NCBI GenBank assembly: GCA_032164245.1
Contig: JAVMKO010000003.1
Coordinates: 34,285,390-34,349,389 of the forward strand
From: Sternotherus odoratus
Lineage: Eukaryota; Chordata; Testudines; Kinosternidae
DNA length: 64,000 nt
Direction: 5' to 3'
Shown here: positions 46,641 to 57,850 of the stretch, in pieces
Layout of the letters: each line of letters starts with the position of its first letter
How positions within the stretch are numbered: the first letter of the stretch is position 1
The notes under the pieces: model-generated
What the model was told of the DNA's origin: nothing
Databases searched by the model: none
The model's input: only the letters and a program-made list of their open reading frames with translations
Made by a program: the position numbers and the translations under genes

Positions 46641-49600
46641 ATAGGGAAGATTTTGAAGGACCAATAGTGGATGGGGAAAGGAAAATACAATGTTGCAGCT
46701 TGCACTTCCAAAGTCAAAAGTAATTTATGAAGCATTTAATATTTGTATAGGACATTAGAGGTCAGATAGATTTCTGAAGAGGCAGAGTGTGACATTTAAA
46801 GTAAGGATGTAGAAACAAAGCAAATAAAGGTGCATTGCTTTGCAATTCTTCACAAGTAAAACATTTCTCCAAGCCTACTAGATGAAAAGGCTTCTATTTA
46901 CTTCTGAGTGGAAAATTAAAGCAGGCTGTGTATAAAATAAAGGAACAATTGAATTTTATTAACCCAAATTTAACTGTGGCAGTGGATGATTGGAAGATGT
47001 AAAAAGCAAGAGAAAAATGAATCATGGCATGCACTACAGAGGACTGTTTTGCTTTATCAGAACACTTTAAAAATTGTTACAAAGAGAAGCAAAACTTTGA
47101 CAAATATTAAAAATCATTTTACTCAGTGTTGTTTGTGATAACCACATGCAACCTGGAAATTGAAATCTTTCTCCTTGGTAAAGTACTTTTCTTTCACTTG
47201 CCCATCATGGATGCTTTATCAGCATTGCTCATGAGACAGCTCTGTGGCTGCTGCTGAAGTGGATTTCATTTAAACTTTTAAAAATAAAATCATTGAACAA
47301 TATACAAACTAATAAAAGCTATCTATATGGATTTTGCAAACAATATATGAAAAAAGCAAGCGAAGATCACAAAATTGATCCTAGGAAACATGATGCTATC
47401 TTTTAAAAGATACTTAAACTCTACCCAGCTATTTAAATACAGTAGGAAAACACAAATTCAGCATCATATGCAAGCATAAGGCTTCTAGGAATATATTATG
47501 GTCTGAAGGGTCCATTATGGGCAAGTACATTTCTAGTACATAAGTACATTTAGTAGTTTACATCCTGGAAATTGACATGCATCTGTTTTCAACTTAAAGT
47601 ACTTCAGTGTTTCAGAAAAGTTAATTAATTTTCCCCATAATGCCATGCCACTGAGTCACATTTTCACCAACAAAGAGTGCTAATTCAGATTTATTTAGGC
47701 TCCATTAATCACCAATAATCTACCCACTTTAGGTTATGTAAGGTAACAAATCTAGCTGCTAGCACATGTTTTTTCTGCATCAAGCACACTATGGCTGAAT
47801 GACCACTTTTCTTCATTTCTGCATGTAGATGTGTGGTATGGAGAGACTAGAGTTTATGATAATATTTTTCTTCACTTCAATTTGTCAAGGAACACTATTT
47901 CTGTCAGATTTGGAAACAATAGCAACTGACCCTACGTGGTGAAGTAGAGAGATTGGTAGGGCCAGCAATAGCAATCTACTGGTGAAAGCAGGACTTTTGA
48001 CTTTTAAATAAACTAATAAACCTGACTGTCACCCAAACCCTAAGTGATCCATCACTGATCAAGGGCAATATGACATTAGTCAAGTTTTTGCATTTTGATT
48101 TCCCTCTCCCCTCATTTACAAGCAAGAAATGCTTTATGGAGAAGTTGGACCACAAGCTTATTCAAATCACCCATGTAGCGTTCGCTGCTGTGATCTGAAA
48201 AGCTGTCTACTTTTGTGGAACCCTAGGTGTCATTATTGCTCTTATAGTATGATCATTGTAAGAATTTAGTCAAAGAACATATAAGATGTGGGGAGATTCG
48301 GTGAAAATAAAATAAAACATTTGTTAAACCCCAAAAGATAACTTTTACCTCCTTATTCAAGAAAGGTCTCCACCAGTGTTTTTGATGAGAAAGGAAGCTA
48401 CAACTCCTGGTACAGAAGTATGTGAGTAAGGCTGACAGAACTGGGAGCTTAACCAGCAGTATTTTGTCAAAACTTAGCATTTCAAAGGTGATTATTGATT
48501 TTAGGGGCCAAACTGTGAAGAAACCTGATTTTCAGAAAATGCCGTGCACCTGTCCTCTGAAAATCAGGCCCCTCCATGCCTCAAAATGGAAGCATCCAAA
48601 GTCACTAGTCACTTTTGAAAATTGAAGTAAAAGATTTTTGGGAAATTTAAAATGATGAGGCCAGAAAGAGCTTTAATATCCTAGCTTTTGTAGCAGTAGC
48701 ACAAATAGAGACATAATATTAAAGATCAGTCTGTGCTTTTCCAGTGGTCGTATAATTTTCTGGGTTTTCATACGGCCATTTAGTTCAGGTTAAGGAACTT
48801 TTTCAGCCATCACACAGAGTACATTTCCATCTGCTTCTTTAGGAACTTGGCTGACAACCTTATTTATGACTTTGCTGATGATGTTCATTATCTCCTCAGA
48901 GCAGAGAGCTTGACCTTGCCATGAGAAGAACAGCAGTGTAAATTTTGATTGACACAGTACAGAGAGGGAGAGGGAAAAGAAAAAGAAAAGAAACAAAACC
49001 TCTGATGAGTTTGACACCAATACAATTATATAACTCTCTGATAAACAGCACCAGATGTACACAACATTCAGAATAGCTTGTATCTTCTACTGAAAAAATA
49101 GAACACTGATTTTTATGATTCTATGAAAATATTTCAATTAGATCTAAAACCATGATGCAGCCAGATTTTTCTGCATGAGGGCATTAGTGGATTTGGCTAA
49201 TCCTTTCCTTGTATAAGCGATGTATTATTTAACCCAGGGATCTCTTCCTCATCACCATCCTTTTTAAATTTTCTGAATATACATATCTCTGTTCATCAGA
49301 ATTTGTATATATAACTCATAAATGCTTTGATAGTTATGTGTATAGATTCCCATGCATCAAGACTGAAATATACTCTTATGTTTATTAAATCATTTTATTA
49401 GTTCTGTCATCCATGTTGGGATAGATTACTCCCTTTGAGTAATCCCATAGCCTAATAATGATAATAATGATGGAAAAATAGTTGGATGATATTTGGGGCT
49501 GAATTTGAAAGACGGGACAATTAAATTGCACCCTGTTTTCAATGGATATTGGACCCTGGATAATCAGACCCTGGATTGCATAAATAAACTAGGATATTAC

Positions 49601-49719
49601 ACTCACTTCAATGTCTTATTGAACGTATTGCTATGCTGGAAGGTGTTAATGGTGTCCATCAAATGTGTCTTGGATCTACAGGCAATCAGAGTTAAACCTA
49701 AAAGGTGTGCTAGCCAACT
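46641..49719. other. AT-rich non-coding DNA, no gene seen
   Basis: The longest clean stretch in the right half of the window, with no microsatellite of note. Short frames (60-90 codons) show no motif. It could be single-copy intergenic or intronic DNA. Confidence 0.5.
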
Positions 49720-50377
49720 ATCATAGAATCATAGAAGATTAGGATTGGAAGAGACATCAAGACCTCATCTAGTCCAACCCCCTGCTTAGAGCAGGACCAA
49801 CACCAACTAAATCATCCAAGCCAGGGCTTTTTCAAGCCGGGCCTTAAAAACTTCTTAGAATAGAGATTCCGCCACCTCCCTTGGTAACCCATTCCAGTGC
49901 TTCACCACCCTCCTAGTGAAATAGTGTTTCCTAATATCCAACCCAGACCTCCCCCACGGTAACTTGAGACCATTGCTCCTTGTTTTGTCATCTGCCACTA
50001 CTGAGAACAGCCTAGCTTCATCCTCTTTGGAACCCCTGTCAGGTAGTTGAAGGCTGCTATCCATTCCCCCCTTACTCTTCTCTTCTGCAGACTAAACAAG
50101 CTCAGTTCCCTCAGCCTGTCTTTGTAAGTCATATGCCACAGTCTCCTGGGCATTTTCGTTGCCCTCCGCTGGACTCTCTCCAATTTGTCCACCTTTGGGG
50201 GCCCAAAACTAGACAAAATACTCCAGATGTGGTCTCACTAGTTCCGAATAGAGGGGAATAATCACTTCCCTTGATCTGCTAGCAATGGTCCTACTAATAC
50301 AGCCTAATATGCTATTATCCTTTTTGGCAACAAGGACACACTGCTGGCTCATATCCAGCTTCTCATCCACTGTAATC
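49720..50377 (-). pseudogene. CR1 LINE, C-terminal ORF2 and 3' end
   Basis: The antisense 3' end opens with ATCATAGAATCATAGAAG and continues through CCAACCCCCTGCTTAGAGC. On the minus strand the coding part reads KVDKLERVQRRATKMPRR, YKDRLRELSLFSLQKRR and EWIAAFNYLTGV. After a frame change it continues ARLFSVVADDKTRSNGLKL, LDIRKHYFTRRVVKHWNGLPREVAESLF. These are the C-terminal blocks typical of CR1 ORF2. Further upstream is ILPFLATRTH-like coding without clear frame. The copy is 5'-truncated, and its far edge carries a hAT insertion with the duplication ATTTAGGC. Confidence 0.88.
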
Positions 50378-50385
50378 ATTTAGGC

Positions 50386-50530
50386 TCTCAACCTATTTGC
50401 CATCATGGTCCGCAATGGCTTATGTGGGGCGCATCCAAACTACCTGTATGGTCCTGAGGATGTCATGTTGGCCGCAGTTGTGGGCTAATTGGCTACAAGC
50501 AGCTCACAGGCTGCAAGTTGAGAACCACTG
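50386..50530. mobile_element. Short hAT-type element, 145 bp
   Basis: The right end ...GTTGAGAACCACTG is a typical hAT terminus. The left end starts at TCTCAACC and lacks the expected CAGTGGT. Both sides are flanked by the identical octamer ATTTAGGC (50378-50385 and 50531-50538), the 8-bp duplication size of hAT elements. The interior is GC-rich with AGTTGTGGGCTAATTGG. Confidence 0.8.
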
Positions 50531-50657
50531 ATTTAGGCTGAATGGAAGAAGCAATTATGCTCCTTTTAGGTGTAAAATAGCTGGAGACAATAGAAGCGAA
50601 TACTCAAGGCACTAGGCCACATACAAGGCTGCTCAGCAGCGAAGTCATGTGAAAATA

Positions 50658-50776
50658 GGGTGACCAGATGTCCTGATTTTATAGGGATAGTCCCGATTTT
50701 TGGATCTTTTTTCGTACATAGGCTCCTATTACCCCCCACCCTGTCCCGATTTTTCACACTTGCTGTTTAGTCACCC
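50658..50776. mobile_element. 119-bp TA-flanked MITE, copy 1
   Basis: Ends are GGGTGACCAGATGTCC and the complement of AGTCACCC, flanked by TA on both sides. The core reads GATTTTATAGGGATAGTCC, GATTTTTGGATC, then TAGGCTCCTATTACCCC and GTCCCGATTTTTCACACTTG. A second copy in opposite orientation is at 53744. Confidence 0.85.
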
Positions 50777-50778
50777 TA

Positions 50779-51289
50779 TGTTAACACAGGGGTTCTTCTA
50801 GAGACTGGTTGTAAGCATTAGGACTGGAGCACACAGCTCCAACCAAACAACCACTGTTCCATCCCAGTATTTGTGTCGGAAGCAGAAAGAAATGAGAAAG
50901 CCATCAGAAAGTCAGAGAAGCAATTGTGAGTACGGCCCTGAAAAATCAGCAAAGACAAAGCTCTTTGGGGCACAGAACTGGCTAGAAAGGCAGGTTTGGA
51001 AATTGTGAGCAGGAAACCGTTTGTTCCTAAGATGTTCATGGAAGCAGGGATGCACCTGCTTTGTAAATTACACAAGATTGCACCAGAAAAATACCTGACT
51101 CATCTATCATCAATTTCTCATTTTAACAGAAACAACACAAGGCCCTGAATATTTGCTAACCATTTGGGCCCAGGAGCACCAAACTAAATACTACATTTGT
51201 GAATGTGTGCGTAAATCCTGCAGTTAAAGTCAAGGTGGGCTGTTTGGAAAATTCAGCCCTAGTTATACAGAAGATGTTAGTGATATATA

Positions 51290-51320
<31 letters not shown>

Positions 51321-51489
51321 AAAAATGACAAAATCCTTTTGCAAATGTTGTTCTCATTTTTGCTGTTACTGCTGAGTTTTTCCATTCATTTCTGAATTTT
51401 CTATTCTGTTGTCTTCCCTTCTGGCTTCTTATCTGGAAGTGAAGTTATTATTTTCTGTTTATGATGTCACAATTGGCAGTATACATCAT
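50779..51489. other. Non-coding DNA, no gene seen
   Basis: Contains a TA microsatellite at 51282-51320 with one ATTA interruption. Nothing else recognised. Confidence 0.5.
51282..51320. repeat. (TA)n microsatellite
   Basis: About 19 TA units in two runs separated by ATTA. Confidence 0.9.
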
Positions 51490-52030
51490 TATGGACCAGA
51501 CTTTCAAAGTAGAGAAAACTGCAGACTGATTGAAAAATTATGTTTTTTTCCAACAGAAAATTGACAAAATTAAAAACTTAGTTTTGATTTTCAGCAGAAA
51601 TTCAAAAACTGAAATATTTTGGCTGTTTATCGAAACATTTAAATTTGGAAATGCTTCCATGATGCCCCTTGAGCGTTTTGGTTCAGATCCCTCAAGCTCC
51701 CATTCTCCTTTATATGTTGAGCGTACTGATTGGAGTACATTTCTCATGAAACACCACTGTTTTCCCTCTTGGAAGCAACGTATCATGGGAGTCTCTGACT
51801 GTTGTACAACACTGGAGAGGCAGTCAGACTGGGGAGCCCAGCCCAAAGAGTCTAATAGAAACATAAGTCAACCGAACTATGACTTCCATGAGGCGCTACA
51901 GCAGCACTCCAAATCAAAATATTTCAGTGTTTGGTGGTGTTCAATTTTTCAACAAATAGCTGAAATTTTCAGCAGAAAGCAGACACTTTGTGAAAAATGT
52001 CCTTACTCAAAAACCTAATTTTGTATAAAA
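51490..52030. repeat. Unclassified interspersed repeat with weak dyad symmetry
   Basis: Both ends carry similar A/T-rich text: GATTTTCAGCAGAAATTC on the left, GAAATTTTCAGCAGAAAGC on the right. The middle (CATTCTCC, CGTATCATGGGAGTC, GACTGGGGAGCC) is more balanced. A 162-codon plus-strand frame spans it, but I recognise no protein domain. The text style, with a 'catcatgggag' core, resembles a common turtle repeat, so I do not call it a gene. Confidence 0.4.
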
Positions 52031-52119
52031 TGGTTTTAATTGCCCACCGGCCCCAATGTAAACCCATATTTTCACATTGCTTAATTGCCCACAGAATGCG
52101 GAAGCTTCGGCACACACAT

Positions 52120-52348
52120 GGGCTGGTCTTCACTACCCACTGGATCGGTGGGTAGCAATCGATCTTTTGGCAATCAATTTCTTGCGTCTTGTGAAGACGC
52201 GAGAAATCTACCGCCCACGGCGCCCACGTCGACTCCGAAACTCGAGCTTGCCGGGAGGTGTGACAGCAGGTAAATTGGCTGCAAATACGCAAACGTAGCT
52301 GAAGTTGTGTATCTGCAGTCGATCCCCCCCGGTAGTGAAGACCAGCCC
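52120..52348. mobile_element. MITE with perfect terminal inverted repeats, 229 bp
   Basis: The left end GGGCTGGTCTTCACTACC is the exact complement of the right end GGTAGTGAAGACCAGCCC. The interior carries CTTGCGTCTTGTGAAGACGCGAG, a near-perfect hairpin, and ACGTAGCTGAAGTTG with TGCAGTCGATCCCC, the sort of text seen in the Harbinger-like element at 16.4 kb. The 3-bp flanks do not match, so the insertion class is an inference from the ends. Confidence 0.82.
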
Positions 52349-52754
52349 GAGTAAGTGCATTATTTTCCATGGGGACTTCAGGCTTAAAACTTTTGAGAAG
52401 TTTGTTCCAGGATTAGGGGTTCTAATATCCCCCAGTAGCCATAATAATAAGGAGGGGAAGCAAATGAGGGGAGGGGCTTTGGCTTCAGAGCAATAATATG
52501 CTGCAAGTAGTACTCTAAAGCCCCTAACTGCCCCAGCAGCCACACCAGCAGACCTACTGAATCTTAACAACTTTTGGACATTATCACCACTGACTGGGGC
52601 CTCAAGGCACTAATAGTTCACAACCAATCCCCTTTGGAATAAACTTTAGGCTTGTTATTTCTGACCTGTCTCAAGAGATAGTTCTGTTGCCTTTGTCTCT
52701 GCCAGGGACTCACACATCCTCAGCCCATACCTGACTGTTACAGTTTAACACATT
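52349..52754. other. Non-coding DNA, no gene seen
   Basis: No recognised feature until the hAT element. The sequence just before it, CATTGTCTACAC, looks like the edge of an older DNA element continued at 53399. Confidence 0.45.
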
Positions 52755-52762
52755 GTCTACAC

Positions 52763-53390
52763 CAGTGGTCCCCAACCCCCGGGCCGCGGACCAGTACCGG
52801 TCCGTGGATCAATTTGTACCGGGCCGTGGGCGGGGGGTCCGGCGCATGGCTGATCGGGCGGGCGGGGGGTCCGGCGCAGGGCTGTTCAGGCAGGCGGGGG
52901 GTTCGCAGGGCTGATGGGGTGGGTGGGGGGGTCCGGCGCAGGGCTGTTCAGGTGGGTGGGGGGTTCGCGGGGCTGATGGGGCGGGTGGGGGGTCCGGCAC
53001 GTGGCTGATCGGGCGGGCGGGGGGTTCGGCGCAGGGCTGTTCAGGCAGGCGGGGGGTTCGCAGGGCTGATGGGGTGGGTGGGGGGGTCCGGCGCAGGGCT
53101 GTTCAGGCGGGCGGGGGGTTCGCGGGGCTGATGGGGCGGGCGGGGGTCCGGCGCGTGGCTGATCGGGCGGGCGGGGGGGTTCGCGTGGCTGATCGCACTG
53201 GGGCTTGTTTAATGCCTGGAACTGAAGGAAGGAGTGAGAGTCAAAGGAGTAGAGCTTGTGAGTCTTAGCGGGCACACCAAACATGCAGAAGCCTTATCGG
53301 ACGGTTCAAACCCCCTCCCCCCCCCGCGGGCCGCAGTAAAATTGTCAAGCGTTGACCGGTCCGCGGTGATAAAAAAGTTGGGGACCACTG
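52763..53390. mobile_element. hAT-type DNA transposon carrying a GC-rich minisatellite, 628 bp
   Basis: The ends CAGTGGTCCCCAACCCC and the complement of GTTGGGGACCACTG are inverted repeats with a hAT-style start. Flanking octamers are identical, GTCTACAC (52755-52762 and 53391-53398). Subterminal GGGCCGCGGACCAGTACCGG and GACCGGTCCGCGG blocks are partly complementary. The middle is a minisatellite (separate entry). No transposase frame remains. The open frames on both strands through the array are by-products. Confidence 0.92.
52838..53190. repeat. GC-rich minisatellite inside the hAT element
   Basis: Alternating units of about 30-33 bp. Type 1 contains GTCCGGCGCAGGGCTGTTCAGG followed by a G/C run (broken here into short pieces: GTCCGGCGC, GGGCTGTTCAGG). 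Type 2 contains GGTTCGC, AGGGCTGATGGGG. The unit types, their alternation and their length match the G-rich half of the 16.6-17.3 kb array in a different class of element. Confidence 0.9.
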
Positions 53391-53398
53391 GTCTACAC

Positions 53399-53741
53399 TA
53401 CAAAGTTTTGCTGGCATAATGACATCAGTTTGGAGTGGGGGAGGAAAATCACCCACCTCTCCCAACTGATACAGCTATTTCAGCAAGCCCTTGGGGATAA
53501 ACAATTTATATTAGTAAAACCTGCTGCAGTTTAATCCCATTGCTCCTTTGTTGGTATAGCTTATGTTGTTCAGAGAGGGGGTTAACTAAAATAACACTTT
53601 TTGCCAATATTAACTGTGACTCCATTAGGCAATACTGGCAGAAAGAATACTAGCAAAGCCTTTGCAGTGGAGATAAGCCCATAGTCTCTCCAGCCCCCAA
53701 CTACTGTGTTTTGAACATTGAAATACTGCTAGCTCCACACT
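53399..53741. other. Continuation of an older DNA element interrupted by the hAT insertion
   Basis: Removing the hAT element and one copy of its duplication joins CATTGTCTACAC to TACAAAGTTTTGCTGGCA, a continuous 'tgtctacactacaaa' terminus typical of turtle non-autonomous DNA elements. Its other end may lie near 53650-53700 but could not be fixed. The rest is plain sequence. Confidence 0.4.
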
Positions 53742-53743
53742 TA

Positions 53744-53863
53744 GGGTGACCAGATAGCAAGTGTGAAAAATCAGGACAGTGGTGGGGGGTTAATAGGAGG
53801 CTATATAAGAAAAAGACCCCAAAATTGGGACAGTCCCTATAAAATCAGGACATCTGATCACCC
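53744..53863. mobile_element. 120-bp TA-flanked MITE, copy 2
   Basis: Starts GGGTGACCAGATAGCAAG and ends CATCTGATCACCC, with TA on each side. It is the reverse-orientation relative of the 50658 copy: AAAATTGGGACAGTCCCTAT corresponds to its ATAGGGATAGTCCC segment. Differences between the copies are moderate. Confidence 0.85.
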
Positions 53864-53865
53864 TA

Positions 53866-55059
53866 TTCACACTCCTCTTCTGGGCTGTATGGCCTCCAGA
53901 GTTGAGTCTAGGTCATTAATCTCACAGTATCCTTTCAAGACTACCGGGGGTGCATTTACTGGCATGGCCTTGTTTAGTCTTTCTTTGGGAAGTTTTACTC
54001 TGGTGCGACTATATCAACTAATGGCCAAGCCATTAGATCCCTTTCATAACAATAATAATGTAGCTCTCCTAACAGCAGAGATTAGTTTCTCTTCTGGATC
54101 AGCTCCACTCAGCCACCTGACTCCAAAGACACTAATCTGTTTGCTATTATGTTTTCATCTATCTGTTTTTCTTTCCTGCCATGGCCCCCTCAGTGGTAAC
54201 CTCCTAAATATAGATATACAAAGAGTTATCTGAAAAATAAATATGTAGAAACAGACAGAAATATTTTTTAAAATAACTTTATTCCTATTTTTGGCTACAC
54301 TCACTGCAAATTGTCTTTAATCAAACTGTAAGCTCTTTGCGACAGGGACTATCTAACTATGAGCTAGAATGCTCTCGCATGTTATACAACTGCACTGGGA
54401 GGTAAAGGTTAATACGTCCCTTTTGCTTTACCTCATCCTAAGCAAAAGAGGGTTGGAGCTGGGGACCCTCTCTTCCCTATACACTTATATTGCACATAGC
54501 ACAATGAGACCTTCATTCTGACTAGGGCCTTTGGGAAATATCACAATACAAATAACAATGTAAATCAGCAAGCCCTAATCTTTTAAAAAAAACCCATAGC
54601 TGTGGCAATCAGCAAACACAGTAATAATTATGCCAAATGTGCATAAAGGTGAATGGATTCATATTCAAGCCTGATACGTTTGAAAATTTTGAGTATGAAT
54701 GCCTTCATTAATGGACAGTTGATTTTTTGTGACTTCCATATGATTTAAACAGAGTTACTTATTTTCAAAGTTTGGGTTCTGCCCCTTGGCATCCTATACT
54801 TAGGTATTCATTATAAGCATTGCTTTTAAAGAGGTCTTGCCAGGTTTCCTGATCTAATGAACCCCATTTAAAGTACTGTGACAAAGGCAATAGTAATAAA
54901 CAAAATTAACAATAAACTCTGAATACAAATGATTATAAACAAGATTGAAAGTCACCTTAGGAATGGTTGGAACCTATTTATTATCCATTAAAAGCCTGAC
55001 AGCAGCAAAAATGTTCTTTTCCTTACAATATCAATTAAGCAAACCTGCACCTAACGAAA
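53866..55059. other. Non-coding DNA with an old SINE/LINE relic at 54320-54560
   Basis: The 54320-54560 stretch has ACTGTAAGCTCTTTGCGACAG, GGGACTATCT, then ATTGCACATAGCACAATGAG and TGACTAGGGCCTTTGGG. These match the layout of a conserved ancient L2/MIR-like repeat in sense orientation. A 156-codon frame at 53763-54233 starts inside the MITE and shows no domain. Confidence 0.45.
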
Positions 55060-56575
55060 TCATAGAATCATAGAACTGGAAGGGACCTTGGGAGGTCATC
55101 GAGCACAGTCCCCTGCACTTGTGGCATGACTAATTATCTAGACAATTCCTGACAGTTGTTTGTCTAACCTGCTCTTAAAAATCTGCAGTGATGGAGATTC
55201 CACAACCACCCTAGGCAATTTATTCCAGGGCTTAACCACCCTGACAGGATTTTTTTTCCTAATGTCCAACCTATACCTCCCTTATTGCAATTTAGGCCCA
55301 TTGCTTCTTGTCCTACCCTCAGAGGTTAAGAACAACAATTTTTCTTCTTCCTCCTTGTAATATCCTTTAATAGACTTGAAAACTGTTATCAAGTCCTCTC
55401 TCAGTCTTCTCTTTTTCCAAACTAAACAAACTAAATTTTTTTTTAAATCTTCCCTCATAGGTCATGTTTTCTAGACCTTTAATCATTTTTGTTGCTCTTC
55501 TCTGGACTCTCTCCAATTTGTCCACATGATAAAACATGGTGCCTAGAACTGGACACTATACTCTGGTTAAGACCTCATCAGAGCAGCATAGAGTGGAAAA
55601 ATTACTTCTCGTGTCTTGTTTACAACACTCCTCCAACTACATCCCAGAATTATGTTTTGTTTTGTTTTTTGCAAAGGGTTACCCTGTTGACTCATATTTA
55701 GCTTGTGACCACTATGACCCCCAGATCCCTTTCTGCAGTACTCTTTCTTAGGCAATTATTTCCCATTTTGTATGTGTGCAACTGATTGTTCCTTCCTAAA
55801 TGAAGTACTTTGCATTTGTCCTCATTGAATTTCATTCTGTTTACTTCATACCGTTTCTCCAGATCATTTTGAATTTTAATCCTATCCTCCAAAGCACTGC
55901 AATTCCTCCCAGCTTGGTATCATCCACAAACTTTATAAACATACTCTGTATGTCATTATCTAAATGAATGATGAAGATATTGAACAGAACCGGACCCACA
56001 ACTGATCCCTGATGGACCCCACTCATTATGCCCTTCCAGCATGACGGTGAACCACAGATAAATACTCTCTGGAAAAGGTTTTTCAACCAGTTTTGCACCC
56101 ACCTTATAGTAGCTCCATCTAGGTTGCATTTCCCTAGTTTATTTATGAGAGGGTCATGCGAGACAGTATCAAAAGCTTTATTTACTAAAATCAAGATATA
56201 CCATACCTACTGCTTCCCCCATCCACATACCTTCCTACCCTGTCTGAGAAAGCTATCGGGTTGGTTTGACACAATTTTGTTTTTGACAAATCCATGCTGA
56301 CTGTTACTTATCACTTTATCTTCTAGATGTTTGAAAACTGATTGCTTAATTATTTGCCCCATAATCTTTCCAGATACAGAAGTTAAGCTGACTGGTCTGT
56401 AAATCCCTTATTTCCCTTTTATAGATTGGCACTATATATGCCCCTTTCCAGTCTTCTGGAATCTCTTCAGTCTTCCATGACTTCTTAAAGATAATCGCTA
56501 ATAGCTCAGATATCTCCTCAATCAGCTCCTTGAGTATTCTAGGATGCATTTCATCAGGCCCTGGTGAGCTACAGT
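55060..56575 (-). pseudogene. CR1 LINE, long 3' portion with reverse transcriptase
   Basis: The longest CR1 copy here, about 1.5 kb. The antisense 3' end starts AATCATAGAATCATAG. Minus-strand coding runs from the 5' side: MHPRILKELIEEISELLAI and FKKSWKTEEIPEDWKGAYIVPIYK (56549-56346), KAFDTVSHDPL, HQGSVVGPVLFNIFIIHLDN, KFVDDTKLGG, then VNRMKFNEDKCKVLHLGRNN and RDLGVIVV. The catalytic Asp pair is at 55919-55924. These are reverse transcriptase blocks of CR1 in correct order, split by frame changes and stops. The far end is truncated before the endonuclease domain. Confidence 0.92.
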
Positions 56576-56947
56576 TGCAGATACGAGTTCCTACATAGGG
56601 TTCTCCTTGCCTATGGGGAGTTCAGTTGTTGATGCTGGTCTTTTCCAGGTGCCAGTGCTGAATCAATATCTTCCACCAATGTAGTACAGTAGGAGCATTC
56701 ATTCATCATGCATTCTTCTCCACTAATCCTGAACTACTTTGTGTGACCCTTAGTGCATACTCCTGCCAAACTTTATATTAGTGATATGTTCAGCATTAGA
56801 TATGTGTCTATATCAGCATTGCCCAAACCTATCATTCTAGAATTCCTGTACCCCAGCTATTTCACTAGTTAGGGACACTCAAATTTACATTACATTGAGT
56901 TCAGAGGACCTGTAGCTAAATAATCTCATCCCAAAAATGCATTTATT
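56576..56947. other. Non-coding DNA, no feature recognised
   Basis: Just upstream (on the LINE's strand) of the truncated CR1. No terminus or coding signal. Confidence 0.45.
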
Positions 56948-57045
56948 TTAACTGAGGCAAGGTTGGTGAGGTAATATATTTTATTACACCAACTTTTGTT
57001 TGTGAAGGAGACAAACTTTTGAGCTACGCAGAGTTCTTATTCATA
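56948..57045 (-). mobile_element. Penelope-like element terminal fragment
   Basis: Minus-strand reading: AACTCTGCGTAGCTC, AAAAGTTTGTCTCCTTCAC, AAACAAAAGTTGGTG, then ATATTACCTCACC and AACCTTGCCTC. It matches the tail of the element at 40676-40775. The hairpin that would be stem II is decayed, and CTGAAGA/GAAA are both mutated. Confidence 0.6.
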
Positions 57046-57611
57046 TTTAACTTCATGTAATAAAATGCTATTTTTATCCAAATGAGCTATCATGATTTTG
57101 TTAAAGATTTTAGATTATCTGTTTGGATATTTCCTTGCAGCAGTTACAGTATTAGACATTAACACCCTGCCCATAAGCAGCAGCTGCTAAAATCATGGTT
57201 ACTAAATAAGCATACACAGTGATATAAATGTCACCTAGAGATATGCATTAAAATGGTGATAACATTCTGAAAAGTGAGAATAAACAAAGCCCAGTAAAGA
57301 AGAGAGTTTTTTTTAAAAAAAATGTTCAGTGTGAATTATTTTAACCCCTTTACCAAACACACCCAGGTGGCACACTGCAATAGTATTAACAAAACTCCAT
57401 TTGGGTTTAAGCTACTGAAGTCTGGCCATGGTGATGGACATTATTGGATTCTACTTCACCACCACCTTCGGAGGAGACGAGGGACCAAAGTTCACTATGA
57501 TTGTTCCTCCTACTTGTGTAAATTATGCTATGGAATCTCCTGGATTTGGGATTTTAGAGGCTGCCCTAGGATGTCTGCCTCTAGTGGGTGGAACTGGGAG
57601 CTGACAAGGAC
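57046..57611. other. Non-coding DNA, no gene seen
   Basis: A 98-codon plus-strand frame (57322) has no recognised motif. Confidence 0.45.
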
Positions 57612-57850
57612 AGCATAGCATGGTGGATACGGTACTGCACATACTCAAGAGACCTGAGTTCACTTCCTCGCTCTATCAATCACTGATTTTCTGAGTGACC
57701 TTTGGTACGTCACTTTCCTCCATGTACCTCAGTTTCCCCACCAGTAAAATGGGGATAATGACACTGACATACTTTTTAAGTCTTTGAGACTTATGGATGA
57801 AAAATCCTATAAAAGAGTAAGGTATTATAATTTATTATTTACTAGGCAAT
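57612..57850 (+). mobile_element. MIR SINE
   Basis: GCATGGTGGATACGGTACTG, GACCTGAGTTCACTTCC, TCTGAGTGACCTTTGG, CGTCACTTTCC, TACCTCAGTTTCCCC and GTAAAATGGGGATAATGAC follow in MIR order, from tRNA-like head to core and tail. This is the better preserved of the two sense MIR copies in the window. Confidence 0.9.

Noticed and set aside
51530..52018. 162-codon plus-strand frame as a gene
   Set aside because: The segment has repeat-like ends with weak dyad symmetry and text typical of an interspersed repeat. I recognise no protein domain.
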